A stretch of 64,000 nucleotides of DNA from Hungatella sp. UBA4396 (GTDB taxonomy: Bacteria; Bacillota; Clostridia; Lachnospirales; Lachnospiraceae): the NCBI GenBank assembly GCA_002389905.1, contig DGRE01000049.1, forward strand, positions 13,671 to 77,670. The letters are read 5' to 3'. Below, piece after piece: positions 26,806-34,703 of the stretch (position 1 is the first letter of the stretch; every line of letters starts with the position of its first letter). The translations under genes were made by a program, and so were the position numbers. Below the pieces are notes generated by a model that was given only the letters and a program-made list of their open reading frames with translations, searched no databases and was not told where the DNA came from.

Positions 26806-27369
26806 TTAATATATAATTCGCCTTATCGAAAGAATGGGTTTATAAGTCACCGGAGATACCTTTATCCCATCTTCTGGAGTACTCGCATGAACCAATTGAT
26901 TTTGTCCCATATAAATTCCTATATGTCCCTCATAAGACACAAGATCACCCGGCTTTGCATTCTCGATTCCATCTATGGTTTTTCCTGATAATCCTTGTTC
27001 ACTGGAGGTCCTGGGAAGAGAAATTCCAAACTGTTTGTAAACACTCATGACAAATCCTGAACAATCTGCACCTTCTGTCAGACTCGTTCCTCCGTATACA
27101 TACGGATTTCCTATAAATTGAGAAGCAAATGCAACTACTTGTTCTCCTATATTTAATGACTGCACATCTTTTAACAAGATATCCGGACCTTTTTCTCCAG
27201 TGGTATTCAGCGCTGTCTCTAATGGAGGCTTTTCCACAATCGGTATCTCCTTATGTATGTCATCAGCTACTTCCAAAGATATATTTGCTTTTGCCTGAAC
27301 CATAAAGCAATCTGCCGAAATCAGTAATATTAACCCCAGCGTTACAACCGTATTTTTGCTTTTTCGCAT
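26806..27369 (-). CDS. Secreted NlpC/P60 cell-wall hydrolase
   Basis: 187 residues with an N-terminal signal peptide (VVTLGLILLISADCFMVQAKA) and a C-terminal NlpC/P60 domain. The catalytic cysteine is in GADCSGFVMSV, the histidine in YEGHIGIYM, and a third polar position in QLVHASTPED. It is the first gene of the operon that also encodes the two-component system, so the regulator and a wall hydrolase are co-expressed. The upstream leader of about 240 bases contains promoter box A at its far end. Confidence 0.9.
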   Translation of the reverse strand: MRKSKNTVVTLGLILLISADCFMVQAKANISLEVADDIHKEIPIVEKPPLETALNTTGEKGPDILLKDVQSLNIGEQVVAFASQFIGNPYVYGGTSLTEGADCSGFVMSVYKQFGISLPRTSSEQGLSGKTIDGIENAKPGDLVSYEGHIGIYMGQNQLVHASTPEDGIKVSPVTYKPILSIRRIIY

Positions 27370-27612
27370 CTTCAGTATCTCCCTCTATTTTCACAGACCT
27401 ATAAATCAAAACAAATTTGCAGAAATTTAATTGTTATAATTTATGGATCTGCTTAATTATCCTGTCAAGGACCTTTATCTTTTACATGTTTAATTATTTA
27501 TAAAAAACCTCCCATATATAAAAAATTGATTAACATTCTACATTTAGTAAAATGATAATTTCTATTGCAAAAACTATTGATAATAATTAAATAGAATATA
27601 AATTTGTAAGTA

Positions 27613-27644
27613 ATTATATCAAAATATTATGGGAATAATATGGG
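27613..27644 (-). promoter_or_regulatory. Promoter A with 11-bp direct-repeat activator box
   Basis: The clearest of the four boxes. The minus strand reads TTCCCATATTA-TTCCCATAATA, an 11-base direct repeat with CCCAT at 27644-27640 and 27633-27629. A perfect -10 TATAAT (27618-27613) follows ten bases after the second repeat. There is no -35 hexamer. It should make the nlpC-regulator-kinase operon autoregulated. The 5' leader would be about 235 bases long. Confidence 0.75.
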
Positions 27645-27809
27645 AATGAAAATAAAAATATTATACAAATCAAATCAGTAAAGCCAAGATATATGCTGCT
27701 GGGCAGTATAAGCACCCGATTGAACTGCAAAAATTCTGTTACCAGCACCTCATCATAAGCGATGAAGAAATTCTGTCCTTTTCGCATAAAAAATCTTCCT
27801 ATAAAATGA

Positions 27810-27860
27810 TAGCAAAGTATAAAAGCCAGGATCCACACTCCCGGCTTTTATACTTTGCTA
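27810..27860. terminator. Long perfect hairpin downstream of the P-type ATPase gene
   Basis: A perfect 18-base inverted repeat (TAGCAAAGTATAAAAGCC / GGCTTTTATACTTTGCTA) with a 15-base loop, 35 bases after the ATPase stop. The U run is weak. It probably ends the metal-efflux operon and insulates promoter A. Sequence between it and promoter A (27660-27805) looks like decayed coding sequence, with no start in any frame I trust. Confidence 0.6.
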
Positions 27861-27894
27861 ATAGAATACGAGTTTCATAAGCAACGTCTGCAGC

Positions 27895-29766
27895 TTAATA
27901 CTCTTTCAGATTCTTAACGTTGAGCATGCGGATTGCATTCAGGATTGCAAGGATTGCCACGCCTACGTCTGCAAAGATGGCCGCCCACATGGATGCCATA
28001 CCGATAGCGCCCAAAACGAGAACCACACCTTTCACAAATAACGCGAAAGCAATATTCTGTTTTACAATGCGCAGTGTTTTCTTGGAAAGCTGAATGGCCG
28101 TGGCAAGCTTAGAGGGCTCATCGGTCATAATAACGATGTCAGCTGCCTCAATTGCCGCATCCGAACCCAGACCGCCCATAGCAATACCAATATCGGCTCT
28201 CGCAAGCACAGGCGCGTCATTAATGCCATCACCTACAAAGGCAAGCTTTCCCTTGGAGGATTTCTGTTTAAAAAGTTCCTCCACCTGCCCGACCTTATCC
28301 GCCGGAAGCAGTTCCGTATATACCTTATCCAGACCAAGCTGACCGGCAACCTTCTCGCCGATTTTTTTGGAATCTCCAGTAAGCATAACAATCTGGCGAA
28401 TATGTGCAGCTTTCAGCTCCTGGATCGCCCGTGCGGCATCCTCTTTCACTTCATCAGCAATGATGACATACCCCACATAGCGTTTGTCAACTGCAACATG
28501 TACGACCGTTCCGATGATATCTTCCGGTTCGATAAAGGGGATCTCCAGCTTTCTCATCAGCTTGATATTACCGGCGGATACAGATTTTCCGTCTACATGT
28601 GCTGTCACGCCGTGCCCGGAGATTTCTTCAACATCTGCAATTCGGGCAGCATCAATTTCTTTTCCATAGGCTTTCTTTAGCGAAAGAGAGATGGGATGGT
28701 TGGAATAGCTTTCGGCATAGGCAGTCAGCTCCAGCAGTTCCTCTTTCCTGATTCCCTGAGGTACTACCTCTTGAACTTTAAAGATACCCTTTGTCAGCGT
28801 ACCAGTTTTATCAAATACAACAATCTCTGTTTGGGCAAGAGCCTCCAGATAGTTACTTCCTTTTACTAAAATCCCGCGCCGTGATGCTCCACCGATACCG
28901 CCGAAGAAGCTGAGCGGAATCGAAATTACCAACGCACAGGGACAGGAAATCACCAGGAAGATCAGTCCGCGATAGACCCAATCGCTAAAAGTTGCTCCCG
29001 GCAATACCAGCGGAGGAATCACTGCCATGAGTACTGCAATAATTACCACGATAGGGGTATAATAGCGCGCAAACTTGGTAATAAAGTTTTCTGAGTTAGA
29101 TTTTTTGGTGCTTGCGTTTTCTACCAAATCAAGTATTTTGCTTACGGTGGATTCCCCGAATTCCTTGGTAACACGGGCAGTCAGCAAACCATTAATATTG
29201 ATGCACCCGCTGAGCAGACTGTCGCCCTCTGACACTTCACGGGGCAGGGACTCGCCGGTCAGGGCAGAAGTATCCACTGTGGAGCTGCCCTCTGTTACAA
29301 TGGCATCCAGCGGAACCTTTTCTCCCGCCTTGATGACAATAATATCATCAATCTGAACATCGTCCGGGTCCACCTTTTCCAGCTTATCGCCCCTCTGAAC
29401 GTTGGCGTAATCTGGACGGATATCCATTAAGCTGGCAATGGATTTGCGCGATTTGTCCACCGCATAGCTCTGGAACAGCTCACCTACCTGATAGAACAGC
29501 ATAACTGCGACACCCTCAGCAAAATCACCTACAATAAAAGCGCCGATTGTGGCAACACTCATCAGAAAGTTTTCGTCAAATACCTGCCCCCGCAAAATAT
29601 TACGGATGGCACGCCAGAGTACATCGCCGCCAATAATGACGTAAGCAATCAGAAATATACCAAGGGACAAAATTGTATTATCTGTTTTATATAGAATTCC
29701 CGTTGCATAAACGAATGTGCCAACCAGTATTTTCACCAGCCGTTTTTGGTTTGATGTCAGTTTCAT
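27895..29766 (-). CDS. cadA: Cadmium/zinc/lead-exporting P1B-type ATPase (HMA domain encoded separately)
   Basis: 623 residues with the P1B features: membrane helices, actuator motif TGES, the metal-binding CPC (ISCPCALVIS), the phosphorylated aspartate in DKTGTLT, the SNHPIS motif and the hinge GDGINDAP. The CPC motif with the final helices fits the Zn/Cd/Pb subgroup. The usual N-terminal HMA domain is absent and is supplied by the 73-residue protein three bases upstream. It lies on the minus strand, divergent from the CadC-type repressor. It is a close paralogue of the ATPase at 30898-32808. Confidence 0.94.
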   Translation of the reverse strand: MKLTSNQKRLVKILVGTFVYATGILYKTDNTILSLGIFLIAYVIIGGDVLWRAIRNILRGQVFDENFLMSVATIGAFIVGDFAEGVAVMLFYQVGELFQSYAVDKSRKSIASLMDIRPDYANVQRGDKLEKVDPDDVQIDDIIVIKAGEKVPLDAIVTEGSSTVDTSALTGESLPREVSEGDSLLSGCININGLLTARVTKEFGESTVSKILDLVENASTKKSNSENFITKFARYYTPIVVIIAVLMAVIPPLVLPGATFSDWVYRGLIFLVISCPCALVISIPLSFFGGIGGASRRGILVKGSNYLEALAQTEIVVFDKTGTLTKGIFKVQEVVPQGIRKEELLELTAYAESYSNHPISLSLKKAYGKEIDAARIADVEEISGHGVTAHVDGKSVSAGNIKLMRKLEIPFIEPEDIIGTVVHVAVDKRYVGYVIIADEVKEDAARAIQELKAAHIRQIVMLTGDSKKIGEKVAGQLGLDKVYTELLPADKVGQVEELFKQKSSKGKLAFVGDGINDAPVLARADIGIAMGGLGSDAAIEAADIVIMTDEPSKLATAIQLSKKTLRIVKQNIAFALFVKGVVLVLGAIGMASMWAAIFADVGVAILAILNAIRMLNVKNLKEY

Positions 29767-29769
29767 ATG

Positions 29770-29991
29770 CTAAGCCTTCTTTACAACAACATCCGGCTCA
29801 AGCTTTTTCACAATTCCCTTGGCCTGTTCAACGATACGGTCGAAGCCGACATCATCACCCTCAATTACCATCTTTGTGGTCATAAAGTTAACAGTCGCAG
29901 AGGTAACGCCGGACAAAGCCGCAACCTGCGTTTCAATTCTGGATGCGCAATTCGCACAGTCCAGACCTTCAAGTTTGAATGTTTTTTTCAT
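29770..29991 (-). CDS. Stand-alone heavy-metal-associated (HMA) domain protein
   Basis: 73 residues: one ferredoxin-like HMA domain with the metal-binding CxxC in LDCANCASRIE and the second-helix FDRIVEQAKGIVKKLEPDV. It precedes the ATPase gene by three bases. In most CadA/ZntA proteins this domain is fused to the pump. Here the two are split and would act as a chaperone-pump pair. The promoter upstream contains CadC-type operators. Confidence 0.92.
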   Translation of the reverse strand: MKKTFKLEGLDCANCASRIETQVAALSGVTSATVNFMTTKMVIEGDDVGFDRIVEQAKGIVKKLEPDVVVKKA

Positions 29992-30044
29992 GTAAATACC
30001 TCCTGATTGATTGATTTTTAGTTAAAAACTTGCTACAATAACAG

Positions 30045-30094
30045 TTGAGTATATTTTCAACTGTTGCGTTCATTATAGTTGAGTGTGCGCTCAA
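30045..30094. promoter_or_regulatory. Twin CadC/SmtB-type operators in the divergent promoter region
   Basis: Two palindromic sites, TTGAGTATATTTTCAA (30045-30060) and TTGAGTGTGCGCTCAA (30079-30094), between the HMA gene (minus) and the repressor gene (plus). The TTGA-N8-TCAA pattern is that of ArsR/SmtB-family metal repressors. Two related sites precede the second ATPase gene. Confidence 0.75.
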
Positions 30095-30172
30095 TTGTCA
30101 AGAGTTATTTGAATATTAATTATATTTTAGATTTAAGCTTTATAGAAAGAATAAAAAAGAAGGTGAAGTGCA

Positions 30173-30547
30173 ATGATAAAAAAAGAAGAATTGATTTGTG
30201 ACTGCGATGTCATTCATGCAGATGTTGTGGAAACGGTAAAAACGAAAATGCCGGAAGAAAACGAATTATATGATCTATCTGATTTCTTTAAGGTGCTCGG
30301 AGACAGCACAAGGTCAAAAATTATCTGGGCACTGGATGAACATGAAATGTGTGTCTGTGATTTAGCGGCGTTACTCAATATGACTAAATCAGCTATCTCT
30401 CACCAATTACGTGCTCTGCGTGAAGCCAATCTGGTCATAAACCGCAGAGAAGGAAAAAATGTATTTTATTCTCTTGCAGATGAACATGTAAAGCAAATTT
30501 TCGAGAAAGGACTGGAGCATATTCGAGAAAAAATAACGGAAGAATAA
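30173..30547 (+). CDS. cadC: CadC-type ArsR/SmtB metal-responsive repressor
   Basis: 124 residues with a winged helix (LGDSTRSKIIWALDEHEMC, then MTKSAISHQLRALREANLV). It has the CadC-type thiolate site: the N-terminal cysteines in ICDCDVIH plus CVCD in the alpha-3 helix. These coordinate Cd, Pb or Zn in characterised members and release the protein from DNA. It sits between the two ATPase genes, and four cognate palindromes flank it. A strong terminator follows. Confidence 0.92.
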   Translation: MIKKEELICDCDVIHADVVETVKTKMPEENELYDLSDFFKVLGDSTRSKIIWALDEHEMCVCDLAALLNMTKSAISHQLRALREANLVINRREGKNVFYSLADEHVKQIFEKGLEHIREKITEE

Positions 30548-30580
30548 CTATTAACCGAAAAACTATAACCAGGACCTAAC

Positions 30581-30622
30581 GAGAGGGGGGGATCGTTGAT
30601 TCGATCCCCCCTCTCATTTTTA
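30581..30622 (+). terminator. Strong terminator after the repressor gene
   Basis: GAGAGGGGGGGATCG and CGATCCCCCCTCTC form a near-perfect 14-base GC-rich stem, followed by ATTTTT. It ends the repressor transcript and separates it from the second ATPase. Confidence 0.9.
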
Positions 30623-30648
30623 TAAAATATTGTAATAGCCGTTGGCAT

Positions 30649-30691
30649 TTGAGTATCTATTCAACTATAACACAGTTGAGCAAGTGATCAA
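30649..30691 (+). promoter_or_regulatory. Twin CadC-type operators before the second ATPase
   Basis: TTGAGTATCTATTCAA (30649-30664) and TTGAGCAAGTGATCAA (30676-30691) repeat the palindrome found at 30045-30094. The second ATPase is thus probably under the same repressor, about 200 bases before its start. Confidence 0.7.
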
Positions 30692-30803
30692 CCGTTTATT
30701 ATTCATAGACGGAGACTCTTATTCCACCGGAATAAACATAATACACAGATTTAGAAACTGTTGTCAAACACTGTGTTCTGTCTGAAACAGCAAAGCGGCA
30801 GCA

Positions 30804-30891
30804 GATGGTAAAATCATATTTTACTCTTTTGCAGATGACCATGTAATGGATATTTTATTACAAGATTTTAAACACATAAACGAAGGAAAGG
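30804..30891 (+). pseudogene. Remnant of a second ArsR/CadC repressor gene (3' end)
   Basis: The frame reads DGKIIFYSFADDHVMDILLQ, DFKHINEG. It aligns with the C-terminus of the neighbouring repressor (EGKNVFYSLADEHVKQIFEK, GLEHIREK). No start or DNA-binding helices remain. It shows that each ATPase once had its own repressor and that the module arose by duplication or joining of two cad units. Confidence 0.75.
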
Positions 30892-30897
30892 TTGGAA

Positions 30898-32808
30898 ATG
30901 AATATGGCACACAATCATGAACACTCCCACAACCATGTGCATGGAGGAGGAGACTTAAACAAAACAAAAATCATACAATTGGTATCGGGTATTCTTCTGT
31001 TTGGAATAGGCCTGGTGCTGAAAGAAGCTTTCCCTGAAGCTGCTGCTTACCATTTTGTCACTTTTGCACTCAGTTATTTAATCCTGGGCGGAGAAGTGGT
31101 TCTGCGGGCACTGAAAAATATTACCAAGGGTCAGATCTTTGACGAAAACTTTCTGATGAGTGTTGCCACAATCGGCGCTTTCGCAATCGGGGATTTTGCG
31201 GAAGGCGTTGCGGTAATGCTGTTCTATCAGGTAGGTGAATATTTTCAGGATGCGGCAGTGCGCAAATCCAAAAAGTCTATTACTTCTTTAATGGATATCC
31301 GTCCCGATTATGCTAACCTCAAGCGTGGAAACAATACGGAAAAGGTTGCGCCTGACACTGTGAAAATCGGTGATATTATCATGATTCGTCCCGGCGAAAA
31401 AGTTCCCCTGGACGGTACGGTTCTTGACGGGGAATCCATGCTGGACACCAGCGCGCTAACCGGTGAATCTGTTCCGCGTTCTGTGAAAACTGGGGAAGCC
31501 GTACTAGCTGGCTGTATCAATCAGAACAGCGTGCTGACCGTGGAGGTGACCAAGGAATTCGGTGAATCTACCGTGGCAAAAATTATTGACCTTGTGGAGA
31601 ATGCCAGCAGTAAAAAGGCTCCCTCTGAAAACTTTATTACAACCTTTTCGCGCTACTATACACCGGTAGTGGTAGGGCTTGCGCTCCTGCTTGCCGTTGT
31701 TCCCCCATTGTTTTTCGGTGGCAATTGGTCGGAATGGGTCAACCGGGGACTGATTTTCCTGGTTATCTCCTGCCCCTGTGCACTGGTTATTTCGATTCCT
31801 CTCGGCTTTTTCGGCGGCATTGGCGCCGCTTCCCGTCGGGGCATCTTGGTGAAGGGCAGCAACTATCTGGAAGCGCTCGACAGTTTGGATACGGTTGTGT
31901 TTGATAAGACCGGTACGCTGACCAAGGGCGTATTCGCCGTCAGAAGCTTGCACCCTGCCGGTAAAACTACGGTCGCACAGCTTTTGGAGTATGCAGCCAA
32001 AGCCGAAAGCTTCTCTAACCATCCCATTGCGCTTTCCATTATGAAAGCATATGGCGGCAAGGTTGCCAGGGATACCCTGCGGGATTATGAAGAGATTTCC
32101 GGACACGGCATCCGTGTAACGGCGGAAGGAGCGGTGATTCTTGCCGGTAACGATAAGCTGATGAAGCGGGAAAATATTGAATTTAAGCAGAATGATGAAA
32201 TCGGCACCAAAGTATATATCGCGGTAAATGGTACATTTGCCGGAACCATAGTCATAACTGATGAAATTAAGGCTGACAGCCATATGGCAATTGCACGCCT
32301 GAAGGAAGCCGGTGTGCGCAGAACAGTAATGCTCACAGGGGACAACGGACAGATTGCCGAAGCAATTGCCGGAGAACTTGGTCTGGATGAGGTGCATGCA
32401 CAGCTGTTGCCCGACCAAAAGGTGGAGCGGCTTGAATTTCTGGATAAAAATAAGCCTACGAAGGGTAAGCTGGCATTTGTAGGAGATGGCATCAACGATG
32501 CGCCGGTACTGGCACGTGCGGACATCGGTATTGCCATGGGCGGGCTGGGCTCGGACGCCGCCATTGAAGCGGCCGATGTTGTGTTAATGACCGATGAACC
32601 TTCCAAGCTGGCGGATGCCGTAACCATCGCACGTAAAACCAAACGAATTGTCTGGCAGAACATCGCGTTTGCTCTTGGCGTAAAGGGAATTTTCCTGCTA
32701 CTGGGTGCTTACGGTATCGCTACTATGTGGGAAGCCGTTTTTGCAGACGTAGGTGTTTCTCTTATCGCGATTCTCAACGCCATGCGGGTTCTGCGGACCA
32801 AAAACTAA
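30898..32808 (+). CDS. cadA: Second cadmium/zinc P1B-type ATPase with a His-rich N-terminus
   Basis: 636 residues from the ATG at 30898 (AAAGG six bases upstream). It has all P1B motifs: TGES, SCPCALV, DKTGTLT, SNHPI and GDGINDAP. There is no HMA domain; a histidine-rich N-terminus (HNHEHSHNHVHGGG) probably handles zinc. Most of its length aligns closely with the ATPase at 27895-29766, which is transcribed the other way. Two pumps with different metal-loading ends suggest different metal preferences or affinities. Confidence 0.94.
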   Translation: MNMAHNHEHSHNHVHGGGDLNKTKIIQLVSGILLFGIGLVLKEAFPEAAAYHFVTFALSYLILGGEVVLRALKNITKGQIFDENFLMSVATIGAFAIGDFAEGVAVMLFYQVGEYFQDAAVRKSKKSITSLMDIRPDYANLKRGNNTEKVAPDTVKIGDIIMIRPGEKVPLDGTVLDGESMLDTSALTGESVPRSVKTGEAVLAGCINQNSVLTVEVTKEFGESTVAKIIDLVENASSKKAPSENFITTFSRYYTPVVVGLALLLAVVPPLFFGGNWSEWVNRGLIFLVISCPCALVISIPLGFFGGIGAASRRGILVKGSNYLEALDSLDTVVFDKTGTLTKGVFAVRSLHPAGKTTVAQLLEYAAKAESFSNHPIALSIMKAYGGKVARDTLRDYEEISGHGIRVTAEGAVILAGNDKLMKRENIEFKQNDEIGTKVYIAVNGTFAGTIVITDEIKADSHMAIARLKEAGVRRTVMLTGDNGQIAEAIAGELGLDEVHAQLLPDQKVERLEFLDKNKPTKGKLAFVGDGINDAPVLARADIGIAMGGLGSDAAIEAADVVLMTDEPSKLADAVTIARKTKRIVWQNIAFALGVKGIFLLLGAYGIATMWEAVFADVGVSLIAILNAMRVLRTKN

Positions 32809-33119
32809 CACCTGAGGATCCTTTGCAGCCCAATACTTGCAGCTCCTCCTGTATGAACATGATGAGGGATCCGAGGGACGGTTACTGTCTGATCGTTCCA
32901 GATCTCTCTTCTCACGAGGAAGATCCTTCCACATTTTAGTTCGTTTCATCAGAGGCAGAGCGCTTGACCGCCTATTAAAAAGAAAATTATTATGATGAAA
33001 TGGAATTACTGAGGACCCGCTTTATGTGGCCGCACTTTACAATTATTTCAATGATTACAAGGTGTTACTTCAGCAAAGTATGTAACTATCCATGAAGTTA
33101 CTGTAATCTCTTAAATTCC
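32809..33119 (+). other. Intergenic stretch without a gene
   Basis: About 310 bases after the ATPase. Nothing convincing is encoded. The sequence from 32960 to 33080 looks like decayed coding sequence, broken by several stops. Promoter box D begins at its right end. Confidence 0.5.
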
Positions 33120-33151
33120 CCCACATTTCTCCCATATTTTAAGAGTATGCT
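33120..33151 (+). promoter_or_regulatory. Promoter D with 11-bp direct-repeat activator box
   Basis: On the plus strand, CCCAC (33120-33124) and CCCAT (33131-33135) are 11 bases apart, within TTCCCCCACATT and TCTCCCATATT. The -10 element TATGCT (33146-33151) follows ten bases later. The spacing equals that of promoters A, B and C, although this unit is on the opposite strand and beyond the cad module. It drives the zinc-ribbon and kinase genes. Confidence 0.7.
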
Positions 33152-33201
33152 ATAAATCTAATTACACAAATCATTTAATCAGTGGAAAGGAAATAACTTT
33201 T

Positions 33202-33480
33202 ATGAGCTTTTTTTCACATTTAAGAAAACATGGATCTCATCATTCACATATGGGAAGCAGTTACTATCAACGACCTCCCCAAACGTATACTGAAAGTCCA
33301 AATTTATCACAGCCTCCTATGTTATGTCCGAACTGCCAGTTCAGCGCTGCTTCAAACTCCAATTTTTGCCCTGCTTGCGGCACTAAAATGATACAAAGTA
33401 TTTCGTTCAGTTGCCATCAATGTAATACTGTTATTCCAAGTTCTTCAAATTTTTGTCCTCATTGTGGGGCGAAGGTCTAA
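33202..33480 (+). CDS. Double zinc-ribbon protein
   Basis: 92 residues behind a GGAAAGG site. After a polar, tyrosine-rich start come two zinc ribbons: CPNCQFSAASNSNFCPACG and CHQCNTVIPSSSNFCPHCG. No membrane segment or enzyme domain is visible. It immediately precedes a Ser/Thr kinase, so it may be a kinase partner or substrate, or a zinc sensor. That is inferred from position and from sharing a regulator box with metal and envelope genes. Confidence 0.8.
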   Translation: MSFFSHLRKHGSHHSHMGSSYYQRPPQTYTESPNLSQPPMLCPNCQFSAASNSNFCPACGTKMIQSISFSCHQCNTVIPSSSNFCPHCGAKV

Positions 33481-33484
33481 AGGG

Positions 33485-34219
33485 ATGTATTATGATTTTC
33501 ATCATGGAACTAAGGCTATTGCAGGTTATACACTTGAAAAAGAATTAGGTACTGGTTTATTTGGAACGTGTTATTTATGCAAAAACCAATTAGGAAAACC
33601 TGTCATTTTAAAACAATATAAAGCAGAAGCTTTTCAAATTAACCCCAAAAAAAATCATTATGAGGCAAGCACTCTCTCCACTCTAACATACCCTGCAATC
33701 CCAAGGCTTTTTGGCATCCTGCACACTAGAACCTCAATGTACTTATTGTTGGAATACATGCCAGGAAATACATTAGCAAAAAATTTATTTTATTTTCAAA
33801 AAACTTTCAACAATTCTGACATCTTTCGAATCGGTTTACAATTGCTTTCTGTAATAGACTATCTTCATATGAGAAATATCGTACACAGAGATATTAGTAT
33901 TGATAACATTATTGATGACGGAGTACAAATATCTCTTGTGGATTTTGGAATGTCTCGTTCAATTCGTTACGAAGAACCTGGGGCTTGGCTTGATTATTAT
34001 TGTTTCGGCGAAGTATTGCTGTTTTTACTTTATTCTCGATTCACCAGAAACAATGGACAATCTACTGCTTCTACTCCTTGGTATGAAGAACTGAAACTCC
34101 CCTCATATCACAAAGAGTTTATTAACCGTTTGTTAAATAAAGAAAAACCATTTATGAATGTAGCAGAAATAACATTCCATTTTACAAAATTTATGAAAAG
34201 CTTACCAAGATTTATTTAA
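33485..34219 (+). CDS. Soluble Hanks-type Ser/Thr protein kinase
   Basis: 244 residues starting at the ATG of 33485 (an in-frame GTG at 33464 overlaps the previous gene). A minimal kinase fold is visible: glycine loop ELGTGLFGTCY, lysine in VILKQY, catalytic loop HRDISIDNII, and DFGMSRS. Key catalytic residues are present, although DISIDN replaces the usual DLKPEN. There is no membrane helix and no PASTA repeat, unlike PrkC/PknB. It is translated four bases after the zinc-ribbon gene. Low GC and codon use resemble that gene rather than the ICE core. Confidence 0.85.
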   Translation: MYYDFHHGTKAIAGYTLEKELGTGLFGTCYLCKNQLGKPVILKQYKAEAFQINPKKNHYEASTLSTLTYPAIPRLFGILHTRTSMYLLLEYMPGNTLAKNLFYFQKTFNNSDIFRIGLQLLSVIDYLHMRNIVHRDISIDNIIDDGVQISLVDFGMSRSIRYEEPGAWLDYYCFGEVLLFLLYSRFTRNNGQSTASTPWYEELKLPSYHKEFINRLLNKEKPFMNVAEITFHFTKFMKSLPRFI

Positions 34220-34385
34220 ACTAATAGTGGTGAATCACTTTTGCAACAATAAGCAATAAGCACCATTTCTATTAGTCCATAACCGGTATCATAGAATAAA
34301 TATATTTTTCTTTTTCTGTCGTTAAAGTTTCTTAGATTGAGAGGTTCACTTTCACGGTTCACCATGAACCCTTCCATAGTCCATG

Positions 34386-34427
34386 AAAAAGGCAGACCTT
34401 CCCCATGGAGGAAAAGTCTGCCTTTTT
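34386..34427. terminator. Terminator between the cargo island and the conjugation operon
   Basis: AAAAAGGCAGAC and GTCTGCCTTTTT form a perfect 12-base stem with A and U runs on both sides, three bases after the stop of the HTH gene on the minus strand. The same structure can stop transcripts from the kinase gene. It marks the right edge of the cargo. Confidence 0.85.
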
Positions 34428-34429
34428 GC

Positions 34430-34699
34430 CTATTCCAGCGATTTAGAAGTCAAGAAATACAAATTACTGCTCTTGCCACCGTTCTCCCTCCAACGCTGTT
34501 CCTTGCGAAGATAACCAGCTTTATCAAGATCTGCAATCGCTCGCTTGACGGTGCTGCGGGATAACTTTAGCTCTCTGGCAATGGTGCCAATCGCCGGATA
34601 ACATTTTCCCTCCTTATCCGCCCGGTCATGCAAATACATGTAGACCGATTTTGCCCGGTGCGGCAGCTCCGATTTGTAGATGGCTGTAAAATAAGCCAT
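34430..34699 (-). CDS. Small helix-turn-helix protein (replication-initiator type)
   Basis: 89 residues from the ATG at 34697-34699, which has GGAGG seven bases upstream. The pattern LPHRAKSVYMYLHDRADKEG, CYPAIGTIARELKLSRSTVK is the winged HTH found at the ends of replication-initiator and ICE regulatory proteins. It starts four bases after the VirD4 stop and ends the conjugation operon. Likely a DNA-binding regulator. Confidence 0.75.
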   Translation of the reverse strand: MAYFTAIYKSELPHRAKSVYMYLHDRADKEGKCYPAIGTIARELKLSRSTVKRAIADLDKAGYLRKEQRWRENGGKSSNLYFLTSKSLE

Positions 34700-34703
34700 G
34701 TCT

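Noticed and set aside
27614..27838. A 74-codon hydrophobic frame upstream of the nlpC operon
   Set aside because: No ribosome site, overlaps promoter box A, and reads partly through a perfect hairpin. The plus strand here also looks like decayed coding sequence (HPIELQKFCYQHLIISDEEI) with no start, so neither frame is called a gene.
31504..32418. A 304-codon open frame on the minus strand across the second ATPase gene
   Set aside because: It is fully antisense to the conserved P-type ATPase, has a composition unlike a soluble protein family, and has no ribosome site. It is a shadow of GC-biased codons.
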